A stretch of 64,000 bases of DNA from JAZKID01 sp963714065 (GTDB taxonomy: Bacteria; Pseudomonadota; Alphaproteobacteria; Rhizobiales; UBA4765). Below the pieces are notes generated by a model. It was not told where the DNA came from. It did no database searches and worked only from the letters and a program-made list of their open reading frames with translations. This document shows, one piece after another, positions 34,938-43,495 of the stretch (positions are counted from its first letter, which is position 1; the number at the start of each line of letters is the position of its first letter). The position numbers were made by a program, and so were the translations under genes. Location: NCBI GenBank assembly GCA_963714065.1, contig OY970226.1:62001-126000 (forward strand), written 5' to 3'.

Positions 34938-36311
34938 ATGCCCGTTGAAGTTCTCATGCCCGCGCTGTCTCCCACCATGGAGAAGGGCAACCTCACCAAA
35001 TGGCTGAAGAAGGAAGGCGATGCCGTTAAATCCGGCGACGTGCTCGCCGAAATCGAAACCGACAAGGCGACGATGGAAGTGGAAGCCGTCGACGAAGGCG
35101 TGCTCGCGCGCATTCTTGTCGATGCGGGCACGAATGATGTCGCCGTCAACACGCCGATTGCCGTGATCGGCGGTAAGGGCGAGAAGATAGATCTCAACGC
35201 ACTCAAGCAATCGCCGAAACAGAAACAGGTTGGCGGCACTGTGGCCGATGCGCAGAAAAAAGCCGAAAGTGCACCGCCACCCTCGCCGGCCATTGTCTTT
35301 GTCGATGAAAGCGTTCCCGAAGGCACCGAATTCGTAAAACAGACTGTGCGCGAGGCGCTGCGCGATGCCATGGCCGAAGAAATGCGCCGCGATGAGAGTG
35401 TGTTCGTGATCGGCGAGGAAGTTGCCGAATATCAGGGCGCTTACAAGGTCACGCAAGGCCTGCTGCAGGAATTCGGCGCGCGCCGCGTCGTGGATACGCC
35501 GATTTCGGAATATGGTTTCGCTGGCCTTGCGGCAGGTGCGGCCATGGCGGGTCTGCGCCCCATCGTCGAATTCATGACGTTCAACTTTTCGATGCAGGCG
35601 ATCGATCACATCATCACTGCTGCGAAAACGCTTTATATGTCCGGCGGGCAGATCAAGAACCCGCTGGTGTTTCGCGGACCGAACGGCCCTGCCGCGCGCG
35701 TGGGTGCGCAGCATAGTCAGGATTATTCTTCCTGGTATAGCCATGTGCCGGGGTTGAAGGTAATTGCGCCTTTTACGGCTTCCGACGCGAAAGGCCTCCT
35801 CAAATCCGCCATTCGCGACGACAGCCCGGTGGTCTGCCTTGAGAACGAAATTCTTTACGGCCAGAGTTTCGATGTGCCGAAGCTCGACGATTATCTCGTG
35901 CCCATCGGCAAGGCGCGCATTCATAAAGAAGGCCGCGATGTGACTATCGTTGCCTGGTCGATCGGCATGACTTACGCAATCAAGGCTGAGGCCGAACTTG
36001 CCGCCGAAGGGATCGATGCGGAAATCATCGACCTGCGCACGCTGCGTCCGCTGGATTCAGAAACCGTCATTGCGTCCATTCAGAAGACCAATCGCTGTGT
36101 GGTTATAGAAGAAGGCTGGCAGCAGAACGGCATCGGTGCCGAGATTTCCGCACGTATCATGGAACAGGCGTTCGATTATCTCGATGCACCTGTCGCGCGC
36201 GTTTCCGGAAAAGACGTGCCGATGCCTTATGCCGCCAATCTCGAAAAGCTTGCGCTGCCGAATGTCGCCGAGATCGTTGCTGCCGTGAAACAGGTTTTAT
36301 ACAAGGACTGA
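34938..36311 (+). CDS. pdhB: Pyruvate dehydrogenase E1 beta subunit with lipoyl domain
   Basis: The E1 beta subunit carries an N-terminal lipoyl domain (residues 1-78; the lipoylated Lys is in EIETDKATMEVEAVDE). A linker of about 55 residues follows, then the transketolase-like beta domain: TVREALRDAMAEEMRRDESV, DTPISEYGFAGLAAGAAMAG and FRGPNGPAARVGAQHSQDY. Length is 457 aa. This fusion is common in alphaproteobacteria. The lipoyl domain is close to that of pdhC in protein and DNA. GGGG lies before the ATG. Confidence 0.97.
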   Translation: MPVEVLMPALSPTMEKGNLTKWLKKEGDAVKSGDVLAEIETDKATMEVEAVDEGVLARILVDAGTNDVAVNTPIAVIGGKGEKIDLNALKQSPKQKQVGGTVADAQKKAESAPPPSPAIVFVDESVPEGTEFVKQTVREALRDAMAEEMRRDESVFVIGEEVAEYQGAYKVTQGLLQEFGARRVVDTPISEYGFAGLAAGAAMAGLRPIVEFMTFNFSMQAIDHIITAAKTLYMSGGQIKNPLVFRGPNGPAARVGAQHSQDYSSWYSHVPGLKVIAPFTASDAKGLLKSAIRDDSPVVCLENEILYGQSFDVPKLDDYLVPIGKARIHKEGRDVTIVAWSIGMTYAIKAEAELAAEGIDAEIIDLRTLRPLDSETVIASIQKTNRCVVIEEGWQQNGIGAEISARIMEQAFDYLDAPVARVSGKDVPMPYAANLEKLALPNVAEIVAAVKQVLYKD

Positions 36312-36314
36312 ACC

Positions 36315-36605
36315 ATGTTCGGAAAAAAGAAATATTCGCCTGAAGAGCTCGAGCAAATTTCGCCCTTCCTGGTCGCGCGCCGGGGGTCGGACAAAATCCC
36401 CATTTTCGAGCTCGATGCCGAAAGTTTTCCGAACGCCTTCAGCGTCGGCACATTCCTTGTCGATATCGCGCGGCATTATGCGCGTACCAAGGCGGAGACG
36501 GATGCCGATGTCAGCTATGAAGGCTGCCTGCATGCCGTGCTGGACGGCTTTGTGACCGAGGCCGAGAAATCTGACGATTTCGGCGCGGACCGCATGGTTT
36601 CATGA
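36315..36605 (+). CDS. Small conserved protein in pdh cluster, 96 aa
   Basis: This protein starts 3 bp after pdhB with an AAGGA ribosome site inside the pdhB end. It is MFGKKKYSPEELEQISPFLV..., soluble, with HYARTKAETDADVSYEGCLH near the end. It resembles a small alphaproteobacterial domain found in this operon position (possibly DUF5076), but I am not certain of the family. A role in the pyruvate dehydrogenase complex is inferred only from position. Confidence 0.7.
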   Translation: MFGKKKYSPEELEQISPFLVARRGSDKIPIFELDAESFPNAFSVGTFLVDIARHYARTKAETDADVSYEGCLHAVLDGFVTEAEKSDDFGADRMVS

Positions 36606-36637
36606 TAGTTCTTTTCGTAACGAGCCGGATTTTCTAG

Positions 36638-37906
36638 ATGCCGACACCAGTCCTCATGCCCGCCCTGTCGCCGACCATGGAAAAAGGCAATCTTGCCAAA
36701 TGGCTGAAGAAGGAAGGCGACAAGATCAAGTCTGGCGACGTGCTGGCCGAAATCGAAACCGACAAGGCGACGATGGAAGTAGAGGCCGTGGACGAAGGCA
36801 CGCTCGGCAAGATCCTGGTCAAGGCTGGAACCAACGATGTGGCGGTCAATACGCCGATTGCCGTGATTTTGGCCGAGGGCGAAAAGGCAGGAGACATCAA
36901 GATCGATCAATCCGCGCCGGCACCTAAAACTGTTGTTGCCACCGCTCCTGCAAAAAATAATGTGGTTGCTTTCGGTGCAGGGCAGGGCAGATGCCTGCCG
37001 CAAACGAAAACCAATGACCGCATGTTTGCATCCCCGCTCGCCAAGCGCATTGCGAGACAGAAAGGCATCGATCTTTCCCGCTTGCAAGGTTCCGGGCCGC
37101 ACGGGCGTATTGTCGAGCGCGATGTGCAGAATGCGCCTCAACCTTATGCAGGCCCGAAGCGCATCGTCACCGATGAATTCATCCGCAAACTTTATGAGCC
37201 GGGCAGTTATACCGAAATTCCGCATGACAGTATGCGCAAGATCATTGCCGAGCGCCTGACTGAATTGAAGCAGACCATTCCGCATTTCTATCTTTCGGTC
37301 GATTGCGATCTCGAAGCGCTGCTGCAAACGCGCAAGCAGATGAACGAGGCAGTGGCAAAAGATAAAGATGGTAATCCCGCCTACAAGCTTTCGGTGAACG
37401 ATTTCATCATCAAGGCCATGGCCATGGCGCTGCATCGCGTGCCGGCTGCGAATGTGACGTGGATGGAAAATGTCATGCTGAAGCACAAACACACCGATGT
37501 CGGCGTGGCGGTAGCGATTGAGGGCGGGTTGATCACGCCCATCATCCGCAAGGCGGAAATTAAATCCCTAAGCGAGATTTCACAGGAGATGAAAGATCTG
37601 GCCGCGCGCGCGAAAACCCGTAGGCTCGCGCCGCACGAATATCAGGGCGGCTCCTCGGCAATTTCCAATCTCGGCATGTTCGGCATCAGGAATTTTGCCG
37701 CCGTCATCAATCCGCCGCATGCGACAATTCTGGCTGTCGGCGCGGGCGAAGAGCGCGCGGTCGCCCATAAAGGACAGGTCGTCATCCGTAATATCATGAG
37801 CGTGACGCTGGCGACCGACCATCGCGCCGTCGATGGCGCTCTCGGCGCCGAACTGTTGACCGCATTCAAGGCCAATATCGAACAACCTTCGATGATGCTG
37901 ACATGA
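36638..37906 (+). CDS. pdhC: Dihydrolipoamide acetyltransferase (PDH E2)
   Basis: E2 forms the core of the pyruvate dehydrogenase complex and transfers acetyl groups from lipoamide to CoA. Domain order is: lipoyl domain (1-78, Lys in EIETDKATMEVEAVDEGTL); Ala/Pro linker; peripheral subunit-binding domain (FASPLAKRIARQKGIDLSRL, then GSGPHGRIVERDV); and catalytic domain ending with the active-site His in TDHRAVDGALGAELL (about residue 395). Length is 422 aa. It overlaps the GNAT gene by 4 bp. Confidence 0.97.
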   Translation: MPTPVLMPALSPTMEKGNLAKWLKKEGDKIKSGDVLAEIETDKATMEVEAVDEGTLGKILVKAGTNDVAVNTPIAVILAEGEKAGDIKIDQSAPAPKTVVATAPAKNNVVAFGAGQGRCLPQTKTNDRMFASPLAKRIARQKGIDLSRLQGSGPHGRIVERDVQNAPQPYAGPKRIVTDEFIRKLYEPGSYTEIPHDSMRKIIAERLTELKQTIPHFYLSVDCDLEALLQTRKQMNEAVAKDKDGNPAYKLSVNDFIIKAMAMALHRVPAANVTWMENVMLKHKHTDVGVAVAIEGGLITPIIRKAEIKSLSEISQEMKDLAARAKTRRLAPHEYQGGSSAISNLGMFGIRNFAAVINPPHATILAVGAGEERAVAHKGQVVIRNIMSVTLATDHRAVDGALGAELLTAFKANIEQPSMMLT

Positions 37907-38526
37907 CGCAGGTGCAACCCAATCATAATATCAAATACAGAATGGGCGAGGAGCGCGATGCGCGCGCCATCGCAAAGCTTTACAATATGGCCAATAACGG
38001 CCTGTCCGAAGCGTGGTGGACAAGGCAGGCGCGCATGGGCGAAAGCTGGCTCGACGTGTTCGCGCGCGATATCAAGGAGCCTAGCAGCATTGCCTATTTT
38101 GCTCGCGCCGTTATTGCCGAAGTGGGCGACAAGATCGCCGGTCTTCTTATCGCTTTTCCGCAGGAGCAGGTGCCGCCGCCCGAAATGCTTGCCGCGCTGC
38201 CCTCGAGCGAAATCAGCATTCTCGAATTGCGGCGGCTGGCGGAAGGTTCGCTTTATATTGCCGTTGTGGCGGTCGAGCCGGATTATCGCGGCTATGGCAT
38301 CGCGCACAACTTCGTCGATATGTGCATGAATTTGGCGGAAGGCGCAGGTATGAAAGAAGCCTTCGGCATCATTCATGAAAACAATAGCGAATGGCTGGAG
38401 AGCTTCCTGCGCCGCGGCTTTGCGGAAAAGGCGCGCCGCGATGTGGGCGACCATGTATATTACCCATCCGGCAGTAAATGGGTGCTGGTGACCAGGCAGA
38501 TCGAAACGCAGGAAAAGAAAATATGA
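37903..38526 (+). CDS. GNAT-family N-acetyltransferase in pdh operon
   Basis: The acetyl-CoA-binding core is visible: LYIAVVAVEPDYRGYGIAHN, with the (R/Q)xxGxG/A-like RGYGIA, followed by AGMKEAFGIIHENNSEWLES and FLRRGFAEKARR. Length is 207 aa. It overlaps pdhC at its start and lpd at its stop, each by ATGA, so it is translationally coupled to both. The substrate is unknown. Its position suggests a link to acetyl-CoA production, which is inference. Confidence 0.85.
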   Translation: MTQVQPNHNIKYRMGEERDARAIAKLYNMANNGLSEAWWTRQARMGESWLDVFARDIKEPSSIAYFARAVIAEVGDKIAGLLIAFPQEQVPPPEMLAALPSSEISILELRRLAEGSLYIAVVAVEPDYRGYGIAHNFVDMCMNLAEGAGMKEAFGIIHENNSEWLESFLRRGFAEKARRDVGDHVYYPSGSKWVLVTRQIETQEKKI

Positions 38527-39953
38527 GTTCTTACGATGTCATGGTTATCGGTGGGGGGCCGGGCGGTTATGTCGCCGCCATTCGCGCGGCACAGCTTGGG
38601 CTGAAAACCGCGGTTGTCGAGCGCGCACATCTGGGCGGCATCTGCCTGAACTGGGGCTGTATCCCCACGAAAGCGCTGCTGCGTTCCGCCGAGGTTTTTC
38701 ATTATGCGCGGCATGCGGAAAATTATGGACTGAAAATCAAGGGCACAGATTTCGACATTGCAGATATCGTAAAGCGTTCGCGCGGCGTTTCCGGCCAGCT
38801 TAACAATGGCGTCGGCCATTTGCTGAAGAAGAACAAGGTCGACGTGATTTTCGGCGAGGCGAAAATCGTAAAACCCGGGCAGATACAGGTCGGCGCGCCT
38901 GTAAAGCCGCCACGCGACAATCCGCTGCCGCCGAAAGGTGCACTGGGCGAGGGTGTGTACTCTGCCAAGCATATTATTGTTGCCACGGGTGCCCGCCCGC
39001 GTGTTTTGCCCGGCATCGAGCCGGATGGTGAGCAGGTCTGGACCTATTTCGAGGCCATGGTGCCAAAAACCATGCCGAAATCCATTATCGTGATGGGTTC
39101 CGGCGCTATCGGCGTCGAATTTGCTTCGTTCTACCGCACGCTTGGCGCCGAGGTGACGATTGTGGAGCTGCTGCCGCAGATCCTGCCGGCGGAGGATGCC
39201 GAAATTGCTGCCCTTGCCCGAAAGAGCTTCGAAAAACAGGGCATCAAGATCATTACGGGTGTGAAGGTGGAGAAGGTCGAAAAAGGCAGGAACGGCATTA
39301 CCGCGCATATTGACGACGGCAAGGGAAAACAAAAGATCTCGGCAGAAAAACTTATTTCTGCAGTTGGAGTTATAGGGAATATTGAAGGTCTTGGTTTAGA
39401 TACACTGGGTGTGAAAACCGATCGCGGTGTTATTATCACAGGCCCGTTCGGCAAAACGAATGTGCCTGGCATCTATGCCATCGGCGATGTCGCGGGCCCG
39501 CCCATGCTGGCCCACAAGGCGGAGCATGAAGGCGTCATCTGCGTCGAAGCGATTGCCGGCAAGAAGCCGCACGGTCTCGATAAAGCGAAAATCCCCGGCT
39601 GCATCTATTGCCACCCGCAGATTGCTTCCGTCGGCCTCACCGAACAGGCGGTGAAGGAAAAGAAACTGGATGTGAAAATCGGCCGCTTTCCGTTCCTGGC
39701 GAACGGCAAGGCCATCGCGCTTGGCGAACAGGAAGGCCTTGTCAAAACCATTTTCGATGCAAAGACCGGCAAGCTTCTCGGCGCGCATATGATCGGCGCA
39801 GAAGTGACCGAGCTCATTCAGGGCTTTGTCATCGCCATGAATTTAGAAACCACGGAAGAAGAGCTGATGCACGCCGTCTTTCCTCACCCGACACTTTCCG
39901 AAATGATGCACGAAAGCGTGTTGAATGCGTATGGAAGAGCGATCCATATTTAA
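38523..39953 (+). CDS. lpd: Dihydrolipoamide dehydrogenase (E3)
   Basis: E3 reoxidises dihydrolipoamide with NAD+. The FAD-binding GGGPGGYVAAIRAAQLG is at the N-terminus. The redox disulphide is Cys41/Cys46 in GGICLNWGCIPTKALL. The NAD-binding motif is MGSGAIGVEFASFY, and the His-Glu dyad lies in HAVFPHPTLSEMMHE. ATG 38523 is preferred over the open frame from 38478; it overlaps the GNAT stop and has AGGAAAAG upstream. Length is 476 aa. Confidence 0.97.
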   Translation: MSSYDVMVIGGGPGGYVAAIRAAQLGLKTAVVERAHLGGICLNWGCIPTKALLRSAEVFHYARHAENYGLKIKGTDFDIADIVKRSRGVSGQLNNGVGHLLKKNKVDVIFGEAKIVKPGQIQVGAPVKPPRDNPLPPKGALGEGVYSAKHIIVATGARPRVLPGIEPDGEQVWTYFEAMVPKTMPKSIIVMGSGAIGVEFASFYRTLGAEVTIVELLPQILPAEDAEIAALARKSFEKQGIKIITGVKVEKVEKGRNGITAHIDDGKGKQKISAEKLISAVGVIGNIEGLGLDTLGVKTDRGVIITGPFGKTNVPGIYAIGDVAGPPMLAHKAEHEGVICVEAIAGKKPHGLDKAKIPGCIYCHPQIASVGLTEQAVKEKKLDVKIGRFPFLANGKAIALGEQEGLVKTIFDAKTGKLLGAHMIGAEVTELIQGFVIAMNLETTEEELMHAVFPHPTLSEMMHESVLNAYGRAIHI

Positions 39954-39961
39954 TGTCCTTA

Positions 39962-40773
39962 TTAATCTGGGATCGCTCGCCTCAATAAAATATCTTTGTA
40001 AGCTAGCTGGAGTCTATATAACATTACATCCTTGGATACATTGGCTCTGCAAGCTAATTGTTCTATTGTGGAATCAAGAGCTCTAAACCCTTCTTTCGAA
40101 TTAAGCAGTGTTGGAATCGCGATCGATCTGAATATGTTTTCTGTCTCACTATCCTGGCTTGCAATTTTATATTCTTTTATAACCTCATAAATACTATCAA
40201 CCCATGCCTTTTGTATCAATCGATATGCTGGGGTATCGTTTGCATATTTGCGACTAGCTATATAATATCCTATTAAGTAACCAAGTTCAGTATCGGCAGA
40301 TACTGACATGGCTTCAGTGACTAATTCCGCTTTTTCTAAACTTATGCGCTTTTGTGACAATACATTTTTTAAAGCTTTTGCTCCTGTTATTTTAAGCATT
40401 ATATATTTTTCTAATTTATCAGCGCTTACATTCAATTTTTTGCTTTGAACATTGATGGCTTGATCAAAAATAAAAGCTCTAGTTTTATTTGTCTGCTCAT
40501 CAACGAAAAGCCGACATAATTGTCCATCTTCAAAACAATCAGATAGAATCGCTCTACAATTCCTACACTTATCGTAAGAATAATCTTCTTCCTGCATAGT
40601 GATTCCAAAATTACAGCTCAAAATTTCCGAAGCAATTTTTTTAGATTTGGAGGCAATTTTAATGACTGCTTTACTGATGTAAATAATTTTGACTGAAACA
40701 AAGTAATGTCAAAAGTCTTATTAAAAAAGATATGGAGACCAACCGAGTTGTTGGTAACATCTAAATTAAACAT
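39962..40773 (-). pseudogene. Frameshifted member of the novel paralogue family
   Basis: A 219-aa frame (TTG 40621, or ATG 40597, to 39962) matches the tandem paralogues: FGITMQEEDYSYDK against FGIVPKKGEMSYDK, TRAFIFDQAINV against SKAYIIEDATQG, and ADKLEKYIMLKI against PKDLEQVIAAEQ. It lacks their N-terminus. A 51-aa ORF directly upstream (40773 to 40618) in another frame starts MFNLDVTNNSVGLH with GGAG before the ATG and ends LPPNLKKLLRKF, like LPEDYAKIIRNAL of a paralogue. A one-base shift near the AAATTTT at about 40622-40628 would join them to about 269 aa. I read it as a frameshifted copy. It is notably AT-rich and has a CRNC motif that the other members lack. Confidence 0.6.
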
Positions 40774-40885
40774 ATTTCTCCCATAGTTTTCTCTAATAAA
40801 ACTAGGATGGATAACTCTTATCTTGCAAGAATTATGATTTATGCTAAGTCACTTACATCTCAATTTAATAGCATTAAGGCATCCC

Positions 40886-41131
40886 ATGAACCAGAGCATT
40901 CTTATGACCCTTTTCATCGGCCTCGTCGCGGGCTGGCTTGCCAGTTTTGTGATGGGCGGCGGTGGGCTGATCCGCTATCTGATCACCGGCCTGATCGGCG
41001 CCTTCGTCGGCTGGGGACTCGTCTACTATTTCAACATCAATATCGGTTTGGAAAATCCGATGCTGACGCAGATCCTCGTCGCCACTGGCGGCGCGATCAT
41101 TGTGATTTTCGTGGCACGATTAATTGCTTGA
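40886..41131 (+). CDS. GlsB/YeaQ/YmgE-family small membrane protein
   Basis: This is an 81-aa Gly-rich membrane protein of the transglycosylase-associated (GlsB/YeaQ/YmgE) family, often stress-related. Three membrane segments are visible: LMTLFIGLVAGWLASFVMGG, LITGLIGAFVGWGLVYYF and ILVATGGAIIVIFVARLIA. I use the ATG at 40886 with AAGG six bases upstream. Its last 35 bp are shared, on the opposite strand, with the end of the paralogue gene at 41097. A fragment of its 3' end recurs at about 42310-42367. Confidence 0.85.
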   Translation: MNQSILMTLFIGLVAGWLASFVMGGGGLIRYLITGLIGAFVGWGLVYYFNINIGLENPMLTQILVATGGAIIVIFVARLIA

Positions 41132-41188
41132 AGCGTTTTAAAATATTCAAAATTATATTTCTTTTATTTTCGCGCGGCAACTGTGAAG
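41074..41188. repeat. Junction repeat, copy A (3' end of YmgE gene plus antisense paralogue tail)
   Basis: This 115-bp segment matches 42311-42425 with about nine differences by eye. On the plus strand it holds the last 19 codons of the YmgE-type gene; on the minus strand it holds the last 29 codons of the paralogue at 41097-42188. It is therefore translated on both strands here. Confidence 0.85.
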
Positions 41189-42188
41189 GATCTGAGGGTT
41201 TGGTATCCTGCGGATGTAGGGGAGGCGATGGTATCAAAAGGGGCTGCGATGCCGTCATTTCGGGTGCTCTAGTTCTTATTTGAAGTTTGGATAGGGTTTC
41301 CGCATATGCATCGCCGAAAAGCGCTTTTAATCCGGTTGCTGTCATTGTTTTCATGTTTAAGTTTTCATTCTTCAGCAATTTTTGAATGAAACTTTCGCTA
41401 ATTGACTGCACGCTGGCGTTCGGATCTTTCATGCGTTCATCTACAATATGCTCACCATACATTTTGGTAAACACTACGCGCGGATCGGTCGAGCTGCGAT
41501 CCATTTTTACCGGAGTGCCGTCAACTTTATGAGACGGAATAATTCCGAGTTTCATTAAAGTGCCAGCCGCCGATGAAAGCATGGTAGTGCGTTGCACTAT
41601 GGCATACTGGGGAAGATCTCCGCTCTCTGCAAGAGAATAGGGCAGGACTTTCATGAATTCGAAAGCCGGGAAGAAATGCGCGGACGCCGCTTTCGCTAAA
41701 ATCTGCCTTTCCAGATCTATTTTACTGTTGTCTCTTTGCAAAGCTTTCCGCGATGCCATCTCGATCGCGAGTGCAGCGAGCGCGTCTTCATCGTTGGTTT
41801 TATAAAACTCATGTTCTTGCACCATATCCCTGAAAAGATAGCAGGTGAATTCCCCATTCTCGGTAGTTATATGAAAGGGTCGCAGCGTATCAGGATCATC
41901 CCTATCGAGAAGCTCTCTTTTTGCGAGAGGGAAACTCTTCCATAAATCGTACACTTTCAACGTCAAATCTGCGTCGGTAACTTCAACGCCTCTTTCACGC
42001 AAATAGGTCTTTACCCAGGTTTTTTGGTCGGGCGTCAGCTTGTCTTCCTGCATCGCAGAAATATTCTCTTCTTGAAAATTACCAACAGCTTTTTGATCGC
42101 GCTGGCGATCGACGGTGGAAGAAAACAAGCCTTTATCGAAATTGGAATAAGATGCCGCAAGATTTGCAGCCGAGACTACACGAACCAT
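41097..42188 (-). CDS. Novel family paralogue 1, 363 aa, basic C-terminal tail
   Basis: I do not recognise the family. Compared with its three neighbours it has a polar N-terminus (about 48 residues), then KLTPDQKTWVKTYLRERGVE, an acidic/aromatic stretch (YDLWKSFPLAKRELLD) and NGEFTCYLFRD in the place of the DGKPVALVF/YESKAYIIED strand. FEFMKVLPYSLAE matches YAYLKMLPY, with AAGTLMKLGIIPS after it. A Pro-rich linker leads to a basic tail SQLPRENKRNIILNILKRF... ending PRKSQ that is almost identical to paralogue 2. There is no signal peptide or membrane segment. AAAAGG precedes the ATG. The stop lies inside the YmgE-type gene on the other strand. Confidence 0.75.
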   Translation of the reverse strand: MVRVVSAANLAASYSNFDKGLFSSTVDRQRDQKAVGNFQEENISAMQEDKLTPDQKTWVKTYLRERGVEVTDADLTLKVYDLWKSFPLAKRELLDRDDPDTLRPFHITTENGEFTCYLFRDMVQEHEFYKTNDEDALAALAIEMASRKALQRDNSKIDLERQILAKAASAHFFPAFEFMKVLPYSLAESGDLPQYAIVQRTTMLSSAAGTLMKLGIIPSHKVDGTPVKMDRSSTDPRVVFTKMYGEHIVDERMKDPNASVQSISESFIQKLLKNENLNMKTMTATGLKALFGDAYAETLSKLQIRTRAPEMTASQPLLIPSPPLHPQDTKPSDPSQLPRENKRNIILNILKRFKQLIVPRKSQ

Positions 42189-42310
42189 ATCAAATACCTT
42201 TTCAGTTATCGATCAAGATACTCGTTAAAAAGAAACATATCTAAAAACCGAATGCAAATAGATTTTACGATCAGGATGTGGATATGTTCAGGTGCCTATA
42301 TATTTTCATT

Positions 42311-42425
42311 CCTCGTCGCTACTGGCGGCGCCATTATTGTGATTTTCGTGGCACGATTAATTGCTTGAAGCGGTTTAAAATATTAAGAATTATATTTCTT
42401 TTATTTTCGCGCGGCAGTTGCGAAG
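42311..42425. repeat. Junction repeat, copy B (YmgE 3' fragment plus antisense paralogue tail)
   Basis: This is the second copy of the 115-bp junction repeat (see 41074-41188). The plus strand still encodes VATGGAIIVIFVARLIA and its stop codon, but no YmgE start or upstream part remains, so that strand is a gene fragment. The minus strand holds the tail of the paralogue at 42334-43464. Confidence 0.85.
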
Positions 42426-43464
42426 CCGAGGTAGCAGTCGTGCCGGGCATTATCGGCTTCGACAGCATCATCAATGGCGGCGAGCCGGTTTCTATTGCTG
42501 CCGCCGACAATGGTTTGACCAAGGCATTAAAATATCTCTTGTAGTGAAAGAACAACTCTTCCTCGACGGCTTCGGGGCGAAGTTTATATTTCGACCCTGC
42601 GGCCAGAATTTGCAGGAATTCTTTATAACTTTTTCCGCTTACACTGCTTCTTATATTTTCGGGCGTGAGTTCATCTTCGGGTTTATCGGCCAGAAAATGT
42701 TTCCGCAATTGCAAAAAGGCATAGCTTTGTCCTGTAACGTTGCGCGATACGCCGTTTTTTGGATTGTTGATTTTTTCAAGCGTGTCACGATCGATAGAAT
42801 CAAGAGTTTCGAGAACATCGAAAATGGCGGCCGTCATAATTGCAGCTGCAAATTCCTGGTCAGGAGATAAAACAGGTTTTCCTTCTTTATCCTGCATTCC
42901 CAATAAGAGTGTGGAACTTAAACCTTCCATGAAGGCATATTTGGGGAAAGCCTGCATGGTAACGAGTTGCGGCACATTGCTTTGCCTGGGAACACTATAA
43001 ATCCCGTTTCTGGAAAGAATTTTTTCAGTGAGAATTCCGATCGTAACCGCTGCGCTTACATCGCTCAGGGGAAGCCCAAGTCTCTCGGCCAGTTTGGCAA
43101 TGCCATCGTCGACCGTGTAAGCTTTGTATTCGTGGGTTTCCAGGTCGGGCCGAACGAAGGATGTAAGTTTCGGATTATAATATTTTAAACCCAAATATAA
43201 TTGGCTGCTATCAGAAAGCGTGGAGAACCGGTCGTAAGTCAGGTCTGCAGCCGTTATCTTAAAGTTATATGGCTCCAGCGCATTTCTTATGATTTTGGCA
43301 TAATCTTCCGGCAAAACCTGTTGCTGGGTGGCGGAAGGGTGGTCCCTGCGAGGCGCCGATGCCGGGTTACCTTCCTGTTGCTGTAAGGAAGCTGCAAAAG
43401 AATTGGAATTCCAGCCTATAGTATTGGCAGTTTGCGAGTTTGTGCGCTGAAGAACGGTGATCAT
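42334..43464 (-). CDS. Novel family paralogue 2, 376 aa, basic C-terminal tail
   Basis: Unrecognised family. The N-terminus is Asn/Ser/Gln-rich (SFAASLQQQEGNPASAPRR). The core has LPEDYAKIIRNALEPYNFKI, DLTYDRFSTLSDSSQLYLG, HEYKAYTVDDGIAKLAERLG, FPKYAFMEGLSSTLLLG and AAIFDVLETLDSI, each alignable to the other members. SKYKLRPEAVEEELFFHYKR corresponds to similar C-terminal helices in paralogues 3 and 4. The last 29 residues repeat the paralogue 1 tail with one change (Lys to Asn). AGGGAAA precedes the ATG. It lies 31 bp after paralogue 3, probably in the same transcript. Confidence 0.75.
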   Translation of the reverse strand: MITVLQRTNSQTANTIGWNSNSFAASLQQQEGNPASAPRRDHPSATQQQVLPEDYAKIIRNALEPYNFKITAADLTYDRFSTLSDSSQLYLGLKYYNPKLTSFVRPDLETHEYKAYTVDDGIAKLAERLGLPLSDVSAAVTIGILTEKILSRNGIYSVPRQSNVPQLVTMQAFPKYAFMEGLSSTLLLGMQDKEGKPVLSPDQEFAAAIMTAAIFDVLETLDSIDRDTLEKINNPKNGVSRNVTGQSYAFLQLRKHFLADKPEDELTPENIRSSVSGKSYKEFLQILAAGSKYKLRPEAVEEELFFHYKRYFNALVKPLSAAAIETGSPPLMMLSKPIMPGTTATSASQLPRENKRNIILNILNRFKQLIVPRKSQ

Positions 43465-43495
43465 AAAAGTTTTCCCTGTAGAATTTAGTGAGTTA

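Noticed and set aside
34938..36870. Near-duplicate DNA at the starts of pdhB and pdhC as a possible recent duplication or assembly artefact
   Set aside because: Both are lipoyl domains, a known feature of alphaproteobacterial PdhB and PdhC. Differences are spread out, and the downstream sequences are fully distinct.
36933..37259. A 108-codon plus-strand frame inside pdhC
   Set aside because: It is out of frame with the intact E2 gene, which reads through the whole segment with lipoyl, binding and catalytic domains.
40807..41283. A 158-codon plus-strand frame across the YmgE-type gene
   Set aside because: It is out of frame with the clear YmgE-type membrane protein and has no plausible composition.
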